Of a DNA stretch of 64,000 nucleotides, positions 61,317 through 64,000 are shown one piece after another; position 1 is the stretch's first letter; each line of letters opens with the position of its first letter. The notes under the pieces are model-generated. The model was not told the DNA's origin. It worked only from the letters and a program-made list of their open reading frames with translations, and did no database searches. The stretch is taken from positions 124,001 through 188,000 of the forward strand of contig NZ_SZPX01000003.1 of the NCBI RefSeq assembly GCF_005217605.1, given 5' to 3'. A program made the translations under genes and the position numbers. This stretch comes from Sulfurimonas crateris. GTDB taxonomy: Bacteria > Campylobacterota > Campylobacteria > Campylobacterales > Sulfurimonadaceae.

Positions 61317-64000
61317 TTAAATCTCAAAAATCGTATCGATTTTTTGCATAATCTCATGTGTCTTTGTAAGTGCTACTATGATTTTGTTGTAGTGTTCGTA
61401 ATCTTCTTCTCGCATCTCGCGCCCTGCTCTGTCTTTGAGCCATTTTTGAGCGGGTTGGTAGCCGCCTATGTAGAACTCCCAAGCAATGAGCGGGATTTTG
61501 TCGATGTACTGCTCATCGTTTAGCCACAGTTTGACAAAATCGCCCTCTATCTCGACATCTTTTTTGCTTATCTTTCTCTCAATGGTGTTATTTTCACTCT
61601 CGTTTAACGCTATAACTATCTCATAAACTTTTGGATTTTCAAGCAGATGGTAGCTTCTAAGTTCACCGCCTAATTTTACCAACTCCCAAAAAGTATCTGC
61701 TTGCGGATAGGGAACGCGAGGAAAATCAATCTTTAAAAACTCTTTGTACTTTTCTCTGTAGGCAGGAGAGTGTAAAACGGCGTAGATGTAGTCTAAAATG
61801 TCAATAGGTGCAAAGCTATCTTTAACGTCCGTTTTTTCATTGACAAATGCAAGCCCCAGTTTCTCCTCTATCTCTTTTACTATCTCAAGATTTAAGTTTG
61901 GCGTGCGTTCTGTTGTTAGTGAGTTTTCGTCTGGGTAGAGGTAGAGAGGAGAAAAAATAGAACCTTTTGTTCTTTCACCACATTTAACATCAGATATATA
62001 TTTTGAATAAAAAATTTGATTAAAAGTATCATCACTGCTACTTCTTGCAAAGATTAAACTATAGTTATTATTTAGCAAATGTTTTCCTACTTCTTTTCTA
62101 GTCCAAGAAGTTAAAATATCACTATATGTTAAATATCTATTATCAAAAGGTCTAAAGCAGTAATCTATTATTTGACTATTTAAATCACTTTTAAATGCTT
62201 TTTTTCTGTTCTCTGATAATTTCCAATCTCTTGTATCTCCAATTTGAAAATTTCTACTAGTTTCTGTGAAATATTTTTGTCTTATTTCTTCATCACTTAT
62301 TTTAGGATCTTGAAATTCATCATTTTTTTTAACTTGTTCTTCTTTTGTGAAAGAATGAGCAAGATAATCACGAGATGTTTGAACACCCGTTGAGTAGACT
62401 TTTAATAAATTTTGTAAACTTACAAATTCTTTATATTCTTCATTTTTATTTGCATGTGTAATAAAAAAATAATATGGCTCATTACATTCCAGCTTTTTCC
62501 ATGCAATATTTTTCAAGCTATTATCATTTAAAAAGTCATATTTAAACTCTCTTTTACCATATAAATCGTAGTGATAAACATCTGCTAGTTTTTTACTTTT
62601 GGTAGTTTTTATAAAGATATTTATACTTACACCCTGCATAATGTCGAATACATTTTCATCTTTGCTTCCATCGGGGCAAACCTCTTTTTTCTTTGCATTG
62701 CCATGTAGGTCTAAAATGTAAATCTTATCAAAACACTCTAAAAGCGATTTTCTCATCTGCCTATGCGTGATGCCGTCTATAAAAGAGTTGTTTGAGATGT
62801 AGGCTAAAATTCCCTCACCATTATTTTCTACATAGTGTTGTCCATAGCGAATAAATTTTATATAATCATCATCTAAACTTATCTTTCTCTCATTTAAATT
62901 TTTTTTATAATCCTGCAAAAGTTTGCTTATCCACTCGCCTTTGTTGCTAGAACTTACTGCATACGGCGGATTACCCATCACAACCATAACGGGAGTCTCT
63001 TTTTTTACCCTATCCGCCTCTTGGGATTCGGTTGCTAAAAAAGAGGCAAAGAGATTGCCTGTTTCGTCATGATGCTCTTCAAGAGAGTTTGTCAAAAAGA
63101 CTTTGAGCCTCTGCGTGGTTGTCGGCTCATAGCCTGTAAGTTTTAAGAGCAGGTCTAGTTTTAGGTGTGCCATGGCGTAACTTGCCATGACTATCTCAAA
63201 ACCGTGAAGCCTTGGAATGAGATGTTCGGTTACATAGCTGTTCCATTTGAGGTACTGCTTTTTCTCATACAAAAACTTAATGGTCTCTGCCAGAAATGTT
63301 CCCGTTCCCGTTGCAGGGTCAAGCACTTGGACTTTGTGAACTTCTTTGTCTATTTTGCCTTTTTTAGAAGGATTGTCCACTTTTATGGTTATCTTGCTTG
63401 TATCAGACAACCCTTTTGGAAGGTTAAACTCACTTGTCAGAACTTCATCGACTGCACGGACTATAAACTTTACAACAGGCTCAGGCGTGTACCAAACGCC
63501 CCTGCTTTTTCTAAGTTTTGGGTCAAACTCCGCTAAGAACTCTTCGTAAAAGTGGATAATTGGGTCATTTCTTTGTGTCGTGCTTCCAAAGTTCTCAAGC
63601 AGTTTGGTTACATCTGTTGCTAAAAATATCTTGACTAAACTATCGACTATCCATGAGATTCTGATATCTAAGTCATACCCTGCGAGTTGCTGAAAAAGCT
63701 TGCGTAAAAACGGGTTTGAATGTGGCAAAAGTTCGGCGGCTTCTTGTCTGCTAAAGGTTTGAAGTGTGGAGTCATGAAATCTAGCCGTAAACATTCCGTA
63801 AGTGATGGTTTGTGCGTACATGTCGGCAAAATCTTTGGGCGTCATATCGTGGATGAGCATCTGTTTAAATATTTTGTACTGTGAGTAAAGCTCTGTATTT
63901 TCATCCGCTTCTATATCAATTTCTATGGCTTTTAACATCACATCTGCCATAAGTTTTGCTTTATGTGCCATCATACATGCAAGACGCGACGAGGATGTAA
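61317..64000 (-). CDS. Type ISP-like restriction-modification protein (partial, cut by the right edge)
   Basis: This is the C-terminal part of a large N6-adenine DNA methyltransferase. It has VLDPATGTGTFLAETIKFLY (motif I), VVMGNPPYAVSS (motif IV), GVWYTPEPVVKFIVRAVDEV just before, and a long target-recognition C-terminus with SWTRKEVGKHLLNN. An ATG lies at 63974, but eight more sense codons follow upstream to the edge with no stop, and the family normally has several hundred more N-terminal residues (helicase and nuclease). I therefore treat the gene as extending past the window. It sits next to an HEPN-like gene and an ORF6N gene. Confidence 0.8.
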   Translation of the reverse strand, partial: TSSSRLACMMAHKAKLMADVMLKAIEIDIEADENTELYSQYKIFKQMLIHDMTPKDFADMYAQTITYGMFTARFHDSTLQTFSRQEAAELLPHSNPFLRKLFQQLAGYDLDIRISWIVDSLVKIFLATDVTKLLENFGSTTQRNDPIIHFYEEFLAEFDPKLRKSRGVWYTPEPVVKFIVRAVDEVLTSEFNLPKGLSDTSKITIKVDNPSKKGKIDKEVHKVQVLDPATGTGTFLAETIKFLYEKKQYLKWNSYVTEHLIPRLHGFEIVMASYAMAHLKLDLLLKLTGYEPTTTQRLKVFLTNSLEEHHDETGNLFASFLATESQEADRVKKETPVMVVMGNPPYAVSSSNKGEWISKLLQDYKKNLNERKISLDDDYIKFIRYGQHYVENNGEGILAYISNNSFIDGITHRQMRKSLLECFDKIYILDLHGNAKKKEVCPDGSKDENVFDIMQGVSINIFIKTTKSKKLADVYHYDLYGKREFKYDFLNDNSLKNIAWKKLECNEPYYFFITHANKNEEYKEFVSLQNLLKVYSTGVQTSRDYLAHSFTKEEQVKKNDEFQDPKISDEEIRQKYFTETSRNFQIGDTRDWKLSENRKKAFKSDLNSQIIDYCFRPFDNRYLTYSDILTSWTRKEVGKHLLNNNYSLIFARSSSDDTFNQIFYSKYISDVKCGERTKGSIFSPLYLYPDENSLTTERTPNLNLEIVKEIEEKLGLAFVNEKTDVKDSFAPIDILDYIYAVLHSPAYREKYKEFLKIDFPRVPYPQADTFWELVKLGGELRSYHLLENPKVYEIVIALNESENNTIERKISKKDVEIEGDFVKLWLNDEQYIDKIPLIAWEFYIGGYQPAQKWLKDRAGREMREEDYEHYNKIIVALTKTHEIMQKIDTIFEI

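Noticed and set aside
63974-63974. ATG at 63974 as the true start of the restriction-modification protein
   Set aside because: The frame stays open to the window edge and the family has a long N-terminal part before this point.

Overview
The window looks like a chromosomal segment of an AT-rich Campylobacterota (epsilonproteobacterial) bacterium, most likely Sulfurimonas or a close relative. The support is the gene order flgA-ubiX-coaD-tmk, the tandem lpxD copies, the tamA-tamB pair, the use of GTG and TTG starts in tightly packed operons, and -10 boxes of the TTTAGTATAAT type without a good -35. The assignment rests on memory of gene order and was not searched.

Positions 1-30610 are one long minus-strand array with mostly overlapping genes: a surface-polysaccharide locus. 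It encodes precursor synthesis (rfbABCD for dTDP-rhamnose, ugd and an epimerase for UDP-uronic acids, manC for GDP-mannose), glycosyltransferases, a methyltransferase, two large GT-C-like membrane proteins, an ArnE/ArnF-like flippase pair beside a GtrB/ArnC-like transferase, and a Wzm/Wzt ABC exporter. It also encodes a complete sulfation module: CysD, CysN, CysC and a membrane-anchored CysC paralogue would make PAPS, three dissimilar sulfotransferases would use it, and CysQ would clear the PAP by-product. No sulfate-reduction genes accompany the module, so the best reading is a sulfated O-antigen or capsule.

Accessory genes sit in the same transcript, often overlapping their neighbours by a few bases: an AlbA/Schlafen-type protein between wzm and wzt, a KilA-N protein between rfbD and rfbB, an S23-type four-helix-bundle protein, a RelE/ParE-type toxin-antitoxin pair and a zeta-like kinase pair. 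A family of 7-bp tandem repeats (GTTGATG and variants) lies inside wzt, rfbB (twice), the epimerase gene (twice) and ugd (twice), each time in the one orientation that has no stop codons. A 14-unit array in the opposite orientation lies in the gap between ugd and the four-helix gene.

Positions 30741-59347 are ordinary core genome: flgA-ubiX-coaD-tmk, a MOSC protein, a globin-membrane fusion, hisS with a glutamate-synthase-like protein, speA, cysE, an aspartate aminotransferase, a SulP transporter with a Usp protein, tamB-tamA, two lpxD genes, ilvH-ilvB, an outer-membrane porin with a 44-residue exported peptide downstream, a WD40 protein, ilvA, a CoA-binding protein and a DUF2400 protein. No intergenic stretch exceeds 300 bases.

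Positions 59420-64000 return to accessory content: an ORF6N protein with palindromic internal repeats, a HEPN-like protein, and a type ISP-like restriction-modification protein that runs off the right edge. No tRNA, rRNA, CRISPR array or transposase was recognised.
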